From contig NZ_NKFP01000006.1 in assembly GCF_002215035.1 (NCBI RefSeq), forward strand, positions 1,624,530 through 1,688,529: a stretch of 64,000 nt of DNA, read 5' to 3'. The first letter of the stretch is position 1, and each line of letters starts with the position of its first letter. Positions 34,105 to 44,039 of this stretch are shown in pieces. The position numbers and the translations under genes are program-made. This DNA is from Leptolyngbya ohadii IS1. Its GTDB lineage: Bacteria; Cyanobacteriota; Cyanobacteriia; Elainellales; Elainellaceae. Under the pieces are notes generated by a model. The model was not told the DNA's origin and ran no database searches. It saw only the letters and a list, made by a program, of their open reading frames with translations.

Positions 34105-37100
34105 TTATTCTGTTTGTGCTTTGGCTTCCTGAGCAAGTTGATGTGCTCTACTGTCAGGGTCAATGCGGAGGTTAGGATTCCACGCTTGAGCATCTTGGTA
34201 TCCTCGAATCGCGGCTTCCAGACTGCCTCCCTTAGCGAGACGATCGCTGTCCGCAACTAGGTTAGAAGCAGCGGCACGGAGAATATCGGGAGTATGGCAA
34301 GTGGTCAACTCTTCTAAATCCCAAGGTCTAGCAATCAGGTAGCCTCGCAGCCAATTACAACCTCGCACCAGCAACTCGTCCAGGGTGTCAATTTCCCACA
34401 GCTTCACGCTACCATTGTCTCCTGCTGTCGCCAGGGTTTGTCCATCGGCTGCCCAACTCATACTCAAAACAAAGCCTTGCCCAGCATCGAGGGTGTGGAG
34501 CAGTTCCCCGTTACGGCTCCAGAGCCTGACGCTGCCATCCGCTCCTACCGTTGCTAGAATTTGTCCATCGGTTGCCCAGCTCATACTGCTGACCCCGCCC
34601 TGCCCAGCATCAAGGGTGTAGAGCAGTTCCCCCTTGCGGTTCCAGAGTCTGACGCTGCCATCGGTTCCTCCAGTTGCCAGAACTTGTCCATCCGCTGCCC
34701 AGCTCATACTCAAGACCCTACCTTGCCCAGCATTGGAGATAGGGAGCAGTTCTCCCCTACGGTTCCAGAGTTTGACGCTACCACCATCTCCTGCGGTTGC
34801 CAGAATTTCTCCATCGGCTGCCCAGCTTACACTCAAGACCCTACCTTGCCCAGCATCAAGGGTGTGGAGCAATTCCCCGCTACGGCTCCAGAGTTTGACG
34901 CTACCATCGGTTCCTCCAGTTGCCAGAATTTCTCCATCCGCTGCCCAGCTCGTACTCCAGACACTGCCTTTTCCAGCATCCAGGGTATGGAGCAGTTCTC
35001 CACTGAGGTTCCAGAGTTTGACGCTGCCGCTGTCTCCTGTGGTTGCCAGGATGTCTCCATCCGCTGCCCAACTCATACCCCAGACCCCGCCTTGCCCAGT
35101 ATGGAGAGTGCGGAGCAATTCCCCGCTACGGCTCCAGAGTTTGACACTGCCACGGTCTCCTCCAATTGCCAGAATTTCTCCATCCGCTGTCCAGCTCGTA
35201 CTCCAGACACTGCCTTGCCCGGCATCAAGGGTATGGAGCAGTTCTCCGCTGAGGTTCCAAAGTTTAACGCTGCCACTGTCTCCTGCGGTTGCCAGAATTT
35301 CCCCATCCGCTGTCCAACTCGTACTTAGGACAACGCTTTTTCCAGCATTGAGGGTGTGGAGCAGTTCCCCGTTACGGTTCCAAAGTTTAACGCTGCCATC
35401 ACCTCCTCCGGTTACCAGAGTTTGCCCATCGGTTGCCCAACTCATACTGTTGACAAAGCCTTGCTCAGTATTGAGGGTGTGGAGCAATTCCCCGCTGCGG
35501 CTCCAGAGTTTAACGCTGCCATCGCCTCCTCCGGTTGCCAGAATTTCTCCATCCGCTGCCCAACTCATACTGCTGACACTGTCTTGCCCAGCATCAAGGG
35601 TATGGAGCGGTTCCCCGTTACGGTTCCAGAGTTTGACGCTGCCATCATCTCCTGCGGTTGCCAGAATTTCTCCATCCGCTGTCCAACTCGTACTTAGAAC
35701 CCTGCCTTGCTCAGCATCGAGGGTATGGAGCAGTTCCCCACTACGGTTCCAGAGCTTGACGCTGCCATCGTCTCCTACAGTTGTTAGAATTTGCCCATCG
35801 GCTGTCCAACTCATACTCAAGACACCGTCTTGCTGAGTCAAAATAGGGCGATACTGAATATTGCTTAAAGTTTGATTGAGAGAATAGATGGGACTAGAGG
35901 CAGGATATTCAGTCAAAGCCAGAGCTTGCTGGTTCACTATTACCTGAAGTTGCTGAGCTGCCTTCATTGCAGTCACCAGTCCCTGAGCCTGATCATTCTC
36001 AAACTGACGTAGTGCGATGGTACTCAGTCGCTCCATCTGAGTCACTGCCTCGGCTTCGTCCAAATTCGCCCGTGCCTGTTTTGCAGTGTCTTCTGCCCTC
36101 TGAGCTTCTGCCTCTGCGGTCTGCCACTGAACGAGTGCCCTCATCCTATCCTGCTCTGCCAAAGTCCTTGCCCGTTCTACCTCCCCTAGCTTCCCTTCTG
36201 CCTGCTGAACCTCCTGTTGTGCGAGTGCATATTTCTGCTGTGCCTGCTGTTCTCTCTGTCGAGCAACCGTTTCTCGTTGTGTGGCGGCTGCTACCCTCCG
36301 CTCGGCTTCGGCGATCGCCTGCTGTATTTGCTTTTCGAGGCGATCGGTTTCCTGCTGAGCATTCCTTAAATTGCGCTGTGCATCGGCTGCTTCCTTTCTG
36401 GCATCCCTCGCTGTGCTGAGCCGACTTACTGCTACGCTAAACGCGCCTACTGCCAGTACCACTGCACCTACCGCTGCTAGAGAAGTGAGAGTCAGCGTCC
36501 TGCGACTGCGCTTCACCCGCCTTTCCGTTTCTGACAATTGCTGGTTTGCCGTTTTTAGCTCTGCCTCTGCCTGCTGCCGTGCTGCCGTCAGGATTTGATT
36601 TGCTTCTGCCTCTGCCGCAAGCCGCTGCTCCACCTCCCGCTTGGCTGCCTCCTGGCTCGATCGCAAAAAGCGTAAATCCTCATCGCTCAACTGCTTTCCT
36701 TCAGACCATGCGATCGCCTGCTCTAAGGCTTCCCCGCGCAGCAGGTTTGACTCATCTCCCGAATTCAGCCATTCTGCGATCGCCGCCCCATAGTAAGCCG
36801 GACGCAGCTTTGCCAGTTCCGTTTCCACCCAGGCACGATCGAACACCCGCTGATAAATTTGGTTGTACACCCGCAGCCGTTCATCCCGCTTTACCACTAA
36901 GCCCGTCAGCCGCAGCTCCATTTGCTCTGGGACATCATTGGCTGCAATCTCGCCCTGTTTCACAATTTGCTGATACAGCCCTAAAAGCCGTCCGGTTCGC
37001 TTCTCGTTGCTGTGAAGAATGCGGTTGCGAATGGTCTTCAGATGCTCTGGCTCATCCTGCGCTTCCCAGCGATCGATTACGGCAGTTTGCAGCAGATTTG

Positions 37101-37923
37101 CAATCCATTCAGTCTCCGCACCCGCAGCGATCGGAAAGGCAGATTTCATCACGAGCTGACAGACCTTTTGGGTTAGAAATGGCTGTCCCCCAGTCCAGCT
37201 TAGAATCTCGCGCAGCGCTGCCTGCGGGTCTCCCGCTTTGGTTGCCAGTCCGGGCAGTAGGGGCTGTGCCTCCTGCAAGTTAAAACCCGTGAGTTCGATC
37301 GCCTGCCCAATATTAAACGGTGTGCGTCGCTTATCTTGAATCAGATCCGAGGGGGTTGCCACCCCGATGAGCGCAAAGGTGAGACGGCGAAATTCTGGCT
37401 GATCGGCTCGATTGTTGTAGCAGTCGCGAATAACGGCAAAGAAGTCATCAATGTCAAACGACAAACTCAGGATGCTATCAATTTCGTCTACAAAAATTAC
37501 GATCGACTGCTCCACTCGTTGCAGCAGGATCTCCCTGAGGAATTTGCTGAACTTCTGGACTGTGGAAATGAGATGGTTCTCTTCCCACCATTCATAAGAA
37601 TCGAAGTCGTCGTAAAGCTCAAAGCTATTAATCAGCGTCTCAATCACGCCGAAATACCACTGTTCTGGCGTAATGTCCCTGGTGCCGATACTGGTAATGT
37701 CGATCGTGGCACAGGCTATGCCGTCTGCTTTTAAGCGCCTCTCTGTCCGCACCCGCAGACTCGATTTGCCCATCTGCCGCGTATTTAGCACATAGCAGAA
37801 GTCCCCAGCTTTGAGTGCCTGGTAAAAAGTATCGTCCGCCTGCCGTTTCACATAGGTTGGTGCATCGGCGGGTAAACTGCCCCCCACCTGATAGTTATCC
37901 GAAGCGTCAGACAAAAACACCAT
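34105..37923 (-). CDS. AAA-like NTPase with coiled coil, membrane segment and 12 near-identical WD40 units
   Basis: 1,272 residues. The N-terminal AAA-like NTPase (about 10-375) begins [15 protein letters not shown], with Walker [11 protein letters not shown] (Lys53), Walker [11 protein letters not shown] (Asp146-Glu147) and [17 protein letters not shown] charged coiled coil, a membrane helix ([20 protein letters not shown], about 478-500) and more coiled coil follow to ~640. From ~695 come twelve units of exactly 41 residues with the core [19 protein letters not shown], nearly identical to each other. They lack the usual GH dipeptide. After the last unit is the family end motif [14 protein letters not shown], then a TPR-like end cut short by a stop. 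It is probably membrane-anchored with a ligand-binding propeller. The nearest same-strand gene is the erythromycin-esterase operon's neighbour on the opposite strand, so it appears monocistronic. Confidence 0.88.
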   Translation of the reverse strand: MVFLSDASDNYQVGGSLPADAPTYVKRQADDTFYQALKAGDFCYVLNTRQMGKSSLRVRTERRLKADGIACATIDITSIGTRDITPEQWYFGVIETLINSFELYDDFDSYEWWEENHLISTVQKFSKFLREILLQRVEQSIVIFVDEIDSILSLSFDIDDFFAVIRDCYNNRADQPEFRRLTFALIGVATPSDLIQDKRRTPFNIGQAIELTGFNLQEAQPLLPGLATKAGDPQAALREILSWTGGQPFLTQKVCQLVMKSAFPIAAGAETEWIANLLQTAVIDRWEAQDEPEHLKTIRNRILHSNEKRTGRLLGLYQQIVKQGEIAANDVPEQMELRLTGLVVKRDERLRVYNQIYQRVFDRAWVETELAKLRPAYYGAAIAEWLNSGDESNLLRGEALEQAIAWSEGKQLSDEDLRFLRSSQEAAKREVEQRLAAEAEANQILTAARQQAEAELKTANQQLSETERRVKRSRRTLTLTSLAAVGAVVLAVGAFSVAVSRLSTARDARKEAADAQRNLRNAQQETDRLEKQIQQAIAEAERRVAAATQRETVARQREQQAQQKYALAQQEVQQAEGKLGEVERARTLAEQDRMRALVQWQTAEAEAQRAEDTAKQARANLDEAEAVTQMERLSTIALRQFENDQAQGLVTAMKAAQQLQVIVNQQALALTEYPASSPIYSLNQTLSNIQYRPILTQQDGVLSMSWTADGQILTTVGDDGSVKLWNRSGELLHTLDAEQGRVLSTSWTADGEILATAGDDGSVKLWNRNGEPLHTLDAGQDSVSSMSWAADGEILATGGGDGSVKLWSRSGELLHTLNTEQGFVNSMSWATDGQTLVTGGGDGSVKLWNRNGELLHTLNAGKSVVLSTSWTADGEILATAGDSGSVKLWNLSGELLHTLDAGQGSVWSTSWTADGEILAIGGDRGSVKLWSRSGELLRTLHTGQGGVWGMSWAADGDILATTGDSGSVKLWNLSGELLHTLDAGKGSVWSTSWAADGEILATGGTDGSVKLWSRSGELLHTLDAGQGRVLSVSWAADGEILATAGDGGSVKLWNRRGELLPISNAGQGRVLSMSWAADGQVLATGGTDGSVRLWNRKGELLYTLDAGQGGVSSMSWATDGQILATVGADGSVRLWSRNGELLHTLDAGQGFVLSMSWAADGQTLATAGDNGSVKLWEIDTLDELLVRGCNWLRGYLIARPWDLEELTTCHTPDILRAAASNLVADSDRLAKGGSLEAAIRGYQDAQAWNPNLRIDPDSRAHQLAQEAKAQTE

Positions 37924-38067
37924 GCACGTACCCCCCGTTCTTGAAAGTATTGCCGGTACAGATGATCAGTCGGAACCCTATCGCTGCCCTGGAACTTCAC
38001 AATCCCCAGGCGACTGAATTCAATGCCTACCCTTGCACTACAGCGAGCCTGCGACGCTTTTAGAATT

Positions 38068-38097
38068 AACTGCCAGAAACGGAACTGCCAGAAACGG
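38068..38097. repeat. Perfect 15-bp tandem repeat, two copies
   Basis: AACTGCCAGAAACGG occurs twice head to tail upstream of the minus-strand NTPase-WD40 gene. Confidence 0.8.
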
Positions 38098-38209
38098 GAT
38101 AGTCTCCCTCCCTCGTGCCGAACGACTCATCGACTTCACCCCCTCCGGACAAGCGACAGCATCTAAAAGAGATTTTACTCTCCTAACCATTAATATGCAC
38201 AAGTAATAC

Positions 38210-38330
38210 GTAAGTAGGTGGTTGTAATTATTTAGAAGATAGAGGGGGTCTGGGGCTTCGCCCCAGGGTGGGGGCTGTGCCCCCACCACCCCCAAATCCA
38301 TCCGTTGTTTAATTGCGCCCAGCTACTTAC
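38210..38330. mobile_element. MITE-like element with ~21-bp imperfect terminal inverted repeats
   Basis: GTAAGTAGGTGGTTGTAATTA at 38210 pairs with the complement of TAATTGCGCCCAGCTACTTAC ending at 38330 (five mismatches in 21). The interior has two GC-rich hairpins (TGGGGCTTCGCCCCA and a GGTGGGGGC...GCCCCCACC stem). No coding capacity and no clear target duplication. Confidence 0.65.
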
Positions 38331-38600
38331 AAGAGCTGAAACTATTCAGTAACATCCCTATCAAAACTTCAACCTTCTCTACCCTCGTGCTTTCCAAGAA
38401 CAGCGAGAACGGCTTCTTAAAACTTTTGCCGTGCAATTAACTGCATTATCCTCAATGCTTGCGATAGCGATCGTTGGGCAAAAGCGATCGTTAACTCTAT
38501 CAACTACGGGGTGTTTTTGAGGTACCCACGATACTTTGCAGCATAATATCAGCATAATAAGGGTTTAATTTCAAACAGAACTCTCCAGGCTCTAACTTCC

Positions 38601-39884
38601 ATGCGCCGATCGCCCTCCCAAACTCATCTGCATCTCAAAAAGAGCTTCGCCTATTTAATCTGTTTTTTATATACGATCGCGATTGTTGCCCTGCTATCGC
38701 CTTACATGCCGCTCAAGGGCTTCGAGTTGGGCAGCCGGACTTCCGCTCCGGGGGAGTTCCGTGAAATATTTAGTGATACCGGGATTAAAGTTTTTCAGCA
38801 GGATTATCCAGGTCAGCCCTCTGATTTTGTAACCCTGGTTGATTTACAGGCTGCAACAATTCGCAACCTCACAGGAGCGGTGAACGACGAGTTCATTGAA
38901 CGCAGAAATCCCAGGGAATTTTGGCGCAGTGCGGTGGACGATAATTCAAGAAATCTGCGGGCGCGGGTTGTTATTAACGGCACCTTCTTTGGCAATGGTC
39001 AAAGCGATACCACAAACGTCGCTTTCGGCTTGAAAGTGCGTAACCGCCTGATTAGCTACGGCTATGGGCTAAACGAGTATCCCGGCTTGAACAAAACCCT
39101 GGCATTTCACTCCTTTGCAGGCTACGCTCGGCTCGAAAACTATGACGTTCAGACCTTCGATAGCTCAATTCCTGACGTGATCGGTGCCTTAGCAGCCCAA
39201 GCCGATAAATCTGCCGATCGACAGCTAGGACGAACCTTCACCGGAATTATCGATCGGGATCAGGATTCGACCCCGGAAACGGTTCTTTTCTTCTCCAGCA
39301 CCTATTCCACACAAGCTCATGCAGCAAACGTTCTGCGAAGCTTTGGCGCAACCGCAACCGCAATGCTCGACGGTGGAGGCAGTACCAGTTTAATTGTGAA
39401 TGGAATCGATCGCATTAAAACCGATCGAACGCTACCCCATGCCATTGCCATCTATTCCGGTAAACCACAAGATACGATCGTTTCAGAAGCAGAAAACGAC
39501 AGATGCCTGAATAGTGCTGGTTTCTTTGGATTATTTCCTACGCTCAGTCTCGCAAACTGCAATGGAAGCACAGGTCAGCGATGGAGCTTGATCAAAGGGC
39601 ATCTGCGGGCATCAAACAATCAGTGTTTAGAAGCCAGTTTAGAAACCAGCCTAGAAGGCAGCCGTGGCGATGCCAGTGAAGGAGAATCAGGGGAAGGGGG
39701 AAGAGTGCAGCTCCGAAGATGTAGCCAAAGCAGCAATCAGCGCTGGAGCTATGACAACGGTGCGCTGCGAACAGCCAACAATCAGTGTTTGGATGCAGGC
39801 ACATTAACCGTAACGGCTGATCCCGAAGTGCTGCTCCGTCCCTGTAATAGAAGCCTATTCCAGCAGTGGCAGAGGATTGATTGA
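38601..39884 (+). CDS. Phosphodiester glycosidase (NAGPA-like) with ricin-type lectin domain
   Basis: 427 residues. One N-terminal membrane helix or uncleaved signal (FAYLICFLYTIAIVALLSPY, about 14-33) is followed by a phosphodiester glycosidase domain (about 60-290: VINGTFFGNGQSDTTNVAFG, and the signature AMLDGGGSTSLIVNG). This fold is named for the enzyme that uncovers mannose-6-phosphate, and bacterial members act on cell-surface glycans. The C-terminal ~130 residues form a ricin B-like lectin with QxW motifs (GQRWSL, NQRWSY, FQQWQR) and four Cys. It is probably exported or tethered on the periplasmic side. It is monocistronic, divergent from the NTPase-WD40 gene, and lies inside the conflict-gene island without an obvious link to it. 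Confidence 0.87.
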   Translation: MRRSPSQTHLHLKKSFAYLICFLYTIAIVALLSPYMPLKGFELGSRTSAPGEFREIFSDTGIKVFQQDYPGQPSDFVTLVDLQAATIRNLTGAVNDEFIERRNPREFWRSAVDDNSRNLRARVVINGTFFGNGQSDTTNVAFGLKVRNRLISYGYGLNEYPGLNKTLAFHSFAGYARLENYDVQTFDSSIPDVIGALAAQADKSADRQLGRTFTGIIDRDQDSTPETVLFFSSTYSTQAHAANVLRSFGATATAMLDGGGSTSLIVNGIDRIKTDRTLPHAIAIYSGKPQDTIVSEAENDRCLNSAGFFGLFPTLSLANCNGSTGQRWSLIKGHLRASNNQCLEASLETSLEGSRGDASEGESGEGGRVQLRRCSQSSNQRWSYDNGALRTANNQCLDAGTLTVTADPEVLLRPCNRSLFQQWQRID

Positions 39885-40033
39885 AATTGTAAGCCGTCGT
39901 TCTAAATTACAGAACTATAAGAATTGAAACCTAACTTTTCGGATTATTCATTTGTCGATTCATCGCTCTAGAATCGTTTATAAATGCAGTAAGCTGGGAA
40001 CCAACTCCAAGTCATCTACCTACACCCCAAGCA

Positions 40034-43000
40034 ATGAATGCTTACACCTATCAAGTAGGCGGTAGCTTACCCGCTGATGCCTCCAGCTATGTCACAAGGC
40101 AAGCAGACGGAAAATTCTATCAAAAGCTGATTGAAGGTGAGTTTTGCTATGTGCTGAATTCGCGGCAGATGGGCAAATCGAGTTTGCGGGTTCGTGCCGA
40201 AGAACGGCTCAGGGCAGAGGGGGTTGCCTGTGCCACGATCGATATTACCAGTATTGGCACAGCAGGCATTACGCCGGAGCAGTGGTACTTTGGTGTGATT
40301 GAGTTGCTGGTCAATAGTTTCAGTTTGTATGACTGCTTCGATTCCTATGAATGGTGGGAAGAAAACAAGCTGCTTTCCCCGGTGCAAAAATTCAGCAAAT
40401 TCCTGAAGCAAATTCTGCTGCAACAGGTGACGCAGTCGATCGTGATTTTTGTAGACGAAATTGATAGCGTCCTGAGCTTGCCGTTTAACATCGATGACTT
40501 CTTTGCCGTCATTCGCGACTGCTACAACAACCGAGCCGATCAACCGGAATTTCGCCGTCTTACGTTTGCGCTCATCGGGGTGGCAACCCCTTCGGATCTA
40601 ATTCGGGACAAACGGCGCACGCCCTTTAACATCGGACAGGCGATCGAACTTACGGGCTTTAGTGTCCAGGAAGCAAAACCGCTGTTACCCGGACTGGCAT
40701 CCAGGGCAGAGAATCCACCTGCTCTATTGTGTGAAATTATTCACTGGACTGGGGGACAGCCGTTTTTGACGCAGAAGGTCTGTCAGCTTGTGATGAAATT
40801 CGCCTCCCCGATCGCTGCCGGAACCGAATCGGAATCGATCGCAAATTTGCTGCAAAGCGAAGTAATCGATCGCTGGGAAGCGCAGGACGAACCGGAGCAT
40901 TTAAAAACGATTCGCAACCGCATTCTCCAAAGCAGTACGCAGCGAACCGGACGACTTTTGGGGCTGTATCAGCAGGTGTTGCAGCAGGGCGGTATTACAG
41001 CCGATGACACTCCAGAACAAATGGAACTGCGGCTGTCAGGATTGGTAGTGCGGCGAGAGGGAAAACTTCAGGTTTATAACCCAATTTATGCTGCGGTGTT
41101 CAATTTAGCCTGGGTAAGTCAGGCGCTTGCTAATTTGCGCCCCTATGCACAGACCTTCAGCGCCTGGGTGGATTCTGGCTTTACCGATAAGTCACGGCTT
41201 CTGCGAGGACAGGCACTTACCGACGCACAGGCTTGGGCAAAAGGGAAAGGGCTGAGTGAATTAGACGATGAATTCCTGCGAGCCAGCATCGACGAAGAGC
41301 GGCGAATCGAACGGGAAGCCAACGAGATTCTGCGACAGGCACAGCAGCGGGCAGAACAGGAAAAATGGGCGGCAGAACAGGAAAAACGATCCGCAGAACA
41401 AGCAAGACACAAAGCAGAACAGGAAAAACGGGCAGCAGACCAAGCCAGAAGTAAAGCAGAACAGGAGAAACAAAAGGCAAATCGCGCTCAGCAAAAAGCA
41501 GAGCAGGCAAAATACAAAGCAGAACAGGAAAGAGCCGCCGCCAATCGACAAACCGCAATCGCTGAAAGGCGAAAACGCGAAGCCGATCGCAACACCAAAA
41601 GAGCGAAGCTCCTGAACCTCATTGCATTGATTTTACTCATCCTGGCAACTTTAGCAGCGTTTGGAGCTTTCTTTGATAGCAGATTGAATAACGCAGTGGC
41701 TCAGAGTAACGGAGCAGTTACCCAACTGCTATCAAAACGTCCCTTTGCTGCCCTTGAACAGGCACTTGGCGCAGGGCAAAATCTCCGAAACATCCGCTTC
41801 TTTGCGTGGAACCAGCCTCAGAAGCAGGAACAGGTCACGGAAGCGATTCAAAGAGCTACTTTTAATATTGCGGAGCGTAACCGCTTTTCCCACCAATTCC
41901 CGCTGTACCGCATCGGCTTAAGTCCAGATGGACGAACGATCGCCACTGGCAGCACAGGCGGCGCAATTAGCATTCAGTCGATCGATGGGGAGTTTGCACA
42001 GCGATGGAAAGTAAAGCACCCTAACGCAACTATCAATAGCATTCAATTCAACCCCAGATTTCCCCAGTTCGCAACGGCGGCAGACGATGGCAGGATCAAA
42101 CTTTGGAATTTGAAAGGGGAAGAACTTCCTGAATTTAAACAGCAGGAACAGAGCAAGGAAGCCATTTACAGCCTCAGCATCAGTCCAGATGGCTCCCTGA
42201 TTGCATCCGGCGGCACAGATAAAGTTATCAGGATTTGGACAAACAGAGGTCAACTGATTCGATCGATCAACGCAGGCGGAACTTTTCTGATCTATCTTGC
42301 GTTCAGTGCGGACGGTAAGCAACTGCTTTCAGCCGGTGATGGAAACGATGTCAAGCTCTGGAATGTTGCAGACGGCAGCCCGGTCAATTGGTTTGCTCCA
42401 GAGCCAGCTTCAATTACCGCGATTACCCAGAGTCCTAATGGAAAATGGCTTGCTTTTGCGCGATCGGATGATACCGCATCAGATTTTTCAATCACGCTCT
42501 GGAATTTAGAGTGTTATCAGCTCACTCGTCAGGTCTGTCAGTCCAATCCGCTCAGAGGACACCAGGGAACGGTCAATCGCATCAGGTTTAGTCCGGACAG
42601 TCGGAATTTGGTTTCAGTCAGCGCCGATGGAACGGCAAAGCTCTGGAACTTGGATGGTAGCTTACTGGAGACCTTCACCGGACACCAGGGAGCTGTCACC
42701 GATGTTGCCTATAGCCCAGAGGGACAAAGGATTATTACTGTGGGACAGGATAGCAACGTCATTTTCTGGGACTTCAGGGGAAAACAATTAAAAATCATTC
42801 CAGCCCATCAGAAAACCATTCGCAGTTCTAGATTCAGGTTCGATAATCAACGCCTGATTACCGCCAGCGAAGACGGTCAGGTGAAGATCTGGGATACAGC
42901 AGGCAATTTGATTAACACCTTAAAAGGGAATCAAGTTCCAGTTTACAGCGTTGATATCAATGCCCAAAACTTTGTGGTGTCAGGGGGAGCCGACAGAACG

Positions 43001-43786
43001 ATTCAGATGTGGAACCCTCAGGGTGATAAAGTTCGACAGTTCCCCATGCAAGGTGCCGTCTGGAGCGTTCGTTTTAGCCCGGATGGTCAGTCGATCGTCT
43101 CTGGAGATCAAACCGGAGCGGTGCAAATTCAGAGCGTCACAGATTCATCACCGCCTAGAGCGATCGCCAAGCATGATACGCCCATTCGCAGCGTTCGCTT
43201 CAGTCCAGCAGATGGTAATATGGTCGCCTCTGCCAGTGCCGACGGCATCATTAAGCTAAGCAATCTCAAGGGAGACTTGATCGACACGCTTGTTCCCACA
43301 GACGAAGATGGCAACCTGGATGCAGTAAACAACATCAACTTCAGCTCCGACGGAACGCTAATTGCGTCGGCTTCCAGCGGTGGCAGAGTGAGAATCTGGA
43401 ATATTAGAACGAGGAAAGAAATTATTAAACCCCTGAAAGCTTCTGGATTAGGGCTGGAAAGCGTCAACTTTACGCCCGATGGTCAGCTTGTTGTAGCAGG
43501 CGATCGCTTAGGATTACTTACCTTCTGGAATCTGGACGGCAAAAAGCTCACTACCCTGCACGAACATCAGCAAACGATTCACAGTATCAGCTTCAGCTCC
43601 GACGGAAAAACAATGTTGTCTACCGGGGCAGACCGTTCCATTTTTCTGTGGAACCTGGAGCAGTTTCACAACTGGGGTTTGGATGAATCTATGCGAGTCG
43701 GCTGTGACTGGATGCGGGAAGCACGGCAATCCACTTCAGCCGTTGCCAAAAGGCTAGCCAATCAATCCACCTGTCGAGGTTTTTGA
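40034..43786 (+). CDS. AAA-like NTPase with long coiled coil, membrane helix and 14 WD40 repeats
   Basis: 1,250 residues. The NTPase (about 5-375) has [15 protein letters not shown], Walker [11 protein letters not shown] and Walker [13 protein letters not shown] highly regular Ala/Glu/Gln/Lys coiled coil (about 415-526, built on AEQEKxxAEQxxxKAEQEK) leads into a membrane helix (LLNLIALILLILATLAAFGAFF, about 527-549). Fourteen WD40 repeats from ~620 would form two seven-bladed propellers. It ends with the family motif SMRVGCDWMREA. The AAA part is closely similar to the proteins at 34105 and 50580. Monocistronic on the plus strand. In family terms the NTPase probably oligomerises on ligand binding by the propellers, but the output is unknown because no effector domain is attached. 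Confidence 0.88.
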   Translation: MNAYTYQVGGSLPADASSYVTRQADGKFYQKLIEGEFCYVLNSRQMGKSSLRVRAEERLRAEGVACATIDITSIGTAGITPEQWYFGVIELLVNSFSLYDCFDSYEWWEENKLLSPVQKFSKFLKQILLQQVTQSIVIFVDEIDSVLSLPFNIDDFFAVIRDCYNNRADQPEFRRLTFALIGVATPSDLIRDKRRTPFNIGQAIELTGFSVQEAKPLLPGLASRAENPPALLCEIIHWTGGQPFLTQKVCQLVMKFASPIAAGTESESIANLLQSEVIDRWEAQDEPEHLKTIRNRILQSSTQRTGRLLGLYQQVLQQGGITADDTPEQMELRLSGLVVRREGKLQVYNPIYAAVFNLAWVSQALANLRPYAQTFSAWVDSGFTDKSRLLRGQALTDAQAWAKGKGLSELDDEFLRASIDEERRIEREANEILRQAQQRAEQEKWAAEQEKRSAEQARHKAEQEKRAADQARSKAEQEKQKANRAQQKAEQAKYKAEQERAAANRQTAIAERRKREADRNTKRAKLLNLIALILLILATLAAFGAFFDSRLNNAVAQSNGAVTQLLSKRPFAALEQALGAGQNLRNIRFFAWNQPQKQEQVTEAIQRATFNIAERNRFSHQFPLYRIGLSPDGRTIATGSTGGAISIQSIDGEFAQRWKVKHPNATINSIQFNPRFPQFATAADDGRIKLWNLKGEELPEFKQQEQSKEAIYSLSISPDGSLIASGGTDKVIRIWTNRGQLIRSINAGGTFLIYLAFSADGKQLLSAGDGNDVKLWNVADGSPVNWFAPEPASITAITQSPNGKWLAFARSDDTASDFSITLWNLECYQLTRQVCQSNPLRGHQGTVNRIRFSPDSRNLVSVSADGTAKLWNLDGSLLETFTGHQGAVTDVAYSPEGQRIITVGQDSNVIFWDFRGKQLKIIPAHQKTIRSSRFRFDNQRLITASEDGQVKIWDTAGNLINTLKGNQVPVYSVDINAQNFVVSGGADRTIQMWNPQGDKVRQFPMQGAVWSVRFSPDGQSIVSGDQTGAVQIQSVTDSSPPRAIAKHDTPIRSVRFSPADGNMVASASADGIIKLSNLKGDLIDTLVPTDEDGNLDAVNNINFSSDGTLIASASSGGRVRIWNIRTRKEIIKPLKASGLGLESVNFTPDGQLVVAGDRLGLLTFWNLDGKKLTTLHEHQQTIHSISFSSDGKTMLSTGADRSIFLWNLEQFHNWGLDESMRVGCDWMREARQSTSAVAKRLANQSTCRGF

Positions 43787-43928
43787 TCGCTCTAAAACAT
43801 TCCCCTTGTGGGTACTATAAGCCTGCATAGGACTTATCTAATAATTAATCGTATTAATAGCTGATTTATATCTTGTTGAGCGTCCGTTTAGTAGGGCATT
43901 CTTCCGGGTGCTGCTTCAAAAATATATT

Positions 43929-43985
43929 GCGTTAAAGAATCAGTGCTGCATGAAAAAACCAGCACTGCATTAAAGAACCAGTAAA
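43929..43985. repeat. Tandem 19-bp repeat, three copies
   Basis: GCGTTAAAGAATCAGTGCT, GCATGAAAAAACCAGCACT and GCATTAAAGAACCAGTAAA follow each other 55 bp upstream of the VMAP-like gene. Confidence 0.75.
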
Positions 43986-44039
43986 GCTTTGGGAGAACTG
44001 AACGATCTGAGTCAGAGGGCGGGTTAGGATAGGCGGACT

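Larger units (their letters stand above)
37924..38600. other. Divergent intergenic region
   Basis: About 680 bp between the NTPase-WD40 gene and the phosphodiester glycosidase gene. It holds a 15-bp tandem repeat and a MITE-like element (listed separately) and presumably both promoters. No gene seen. Confidence 0.6.

Noticed and set aside
34634-35836. Long open frame (400 codons) on the plus strand opposite the WD40 repeats
   Set aside because: It is the antisense of a 123-bp coding repeat that lacks stops in that frame. Its translation is a repetitive Ser/Pro/Leu pattern with no family resemblance and no ribosome site.
38210-38330. Possible riboswitch or structured RNA
   Set aside because: The terminal inverted repeats and nested palindromes fit a MITE better, and no downstream gene is placed for leader control.
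41268-41615. Open frames overlapping the coiled-coil region of the NTPase-WD40 gene at 40034
   Set aside because: Low-complexity A- and G-rich coding sequence gives open frames on both strands; the products are compositional artefacts.
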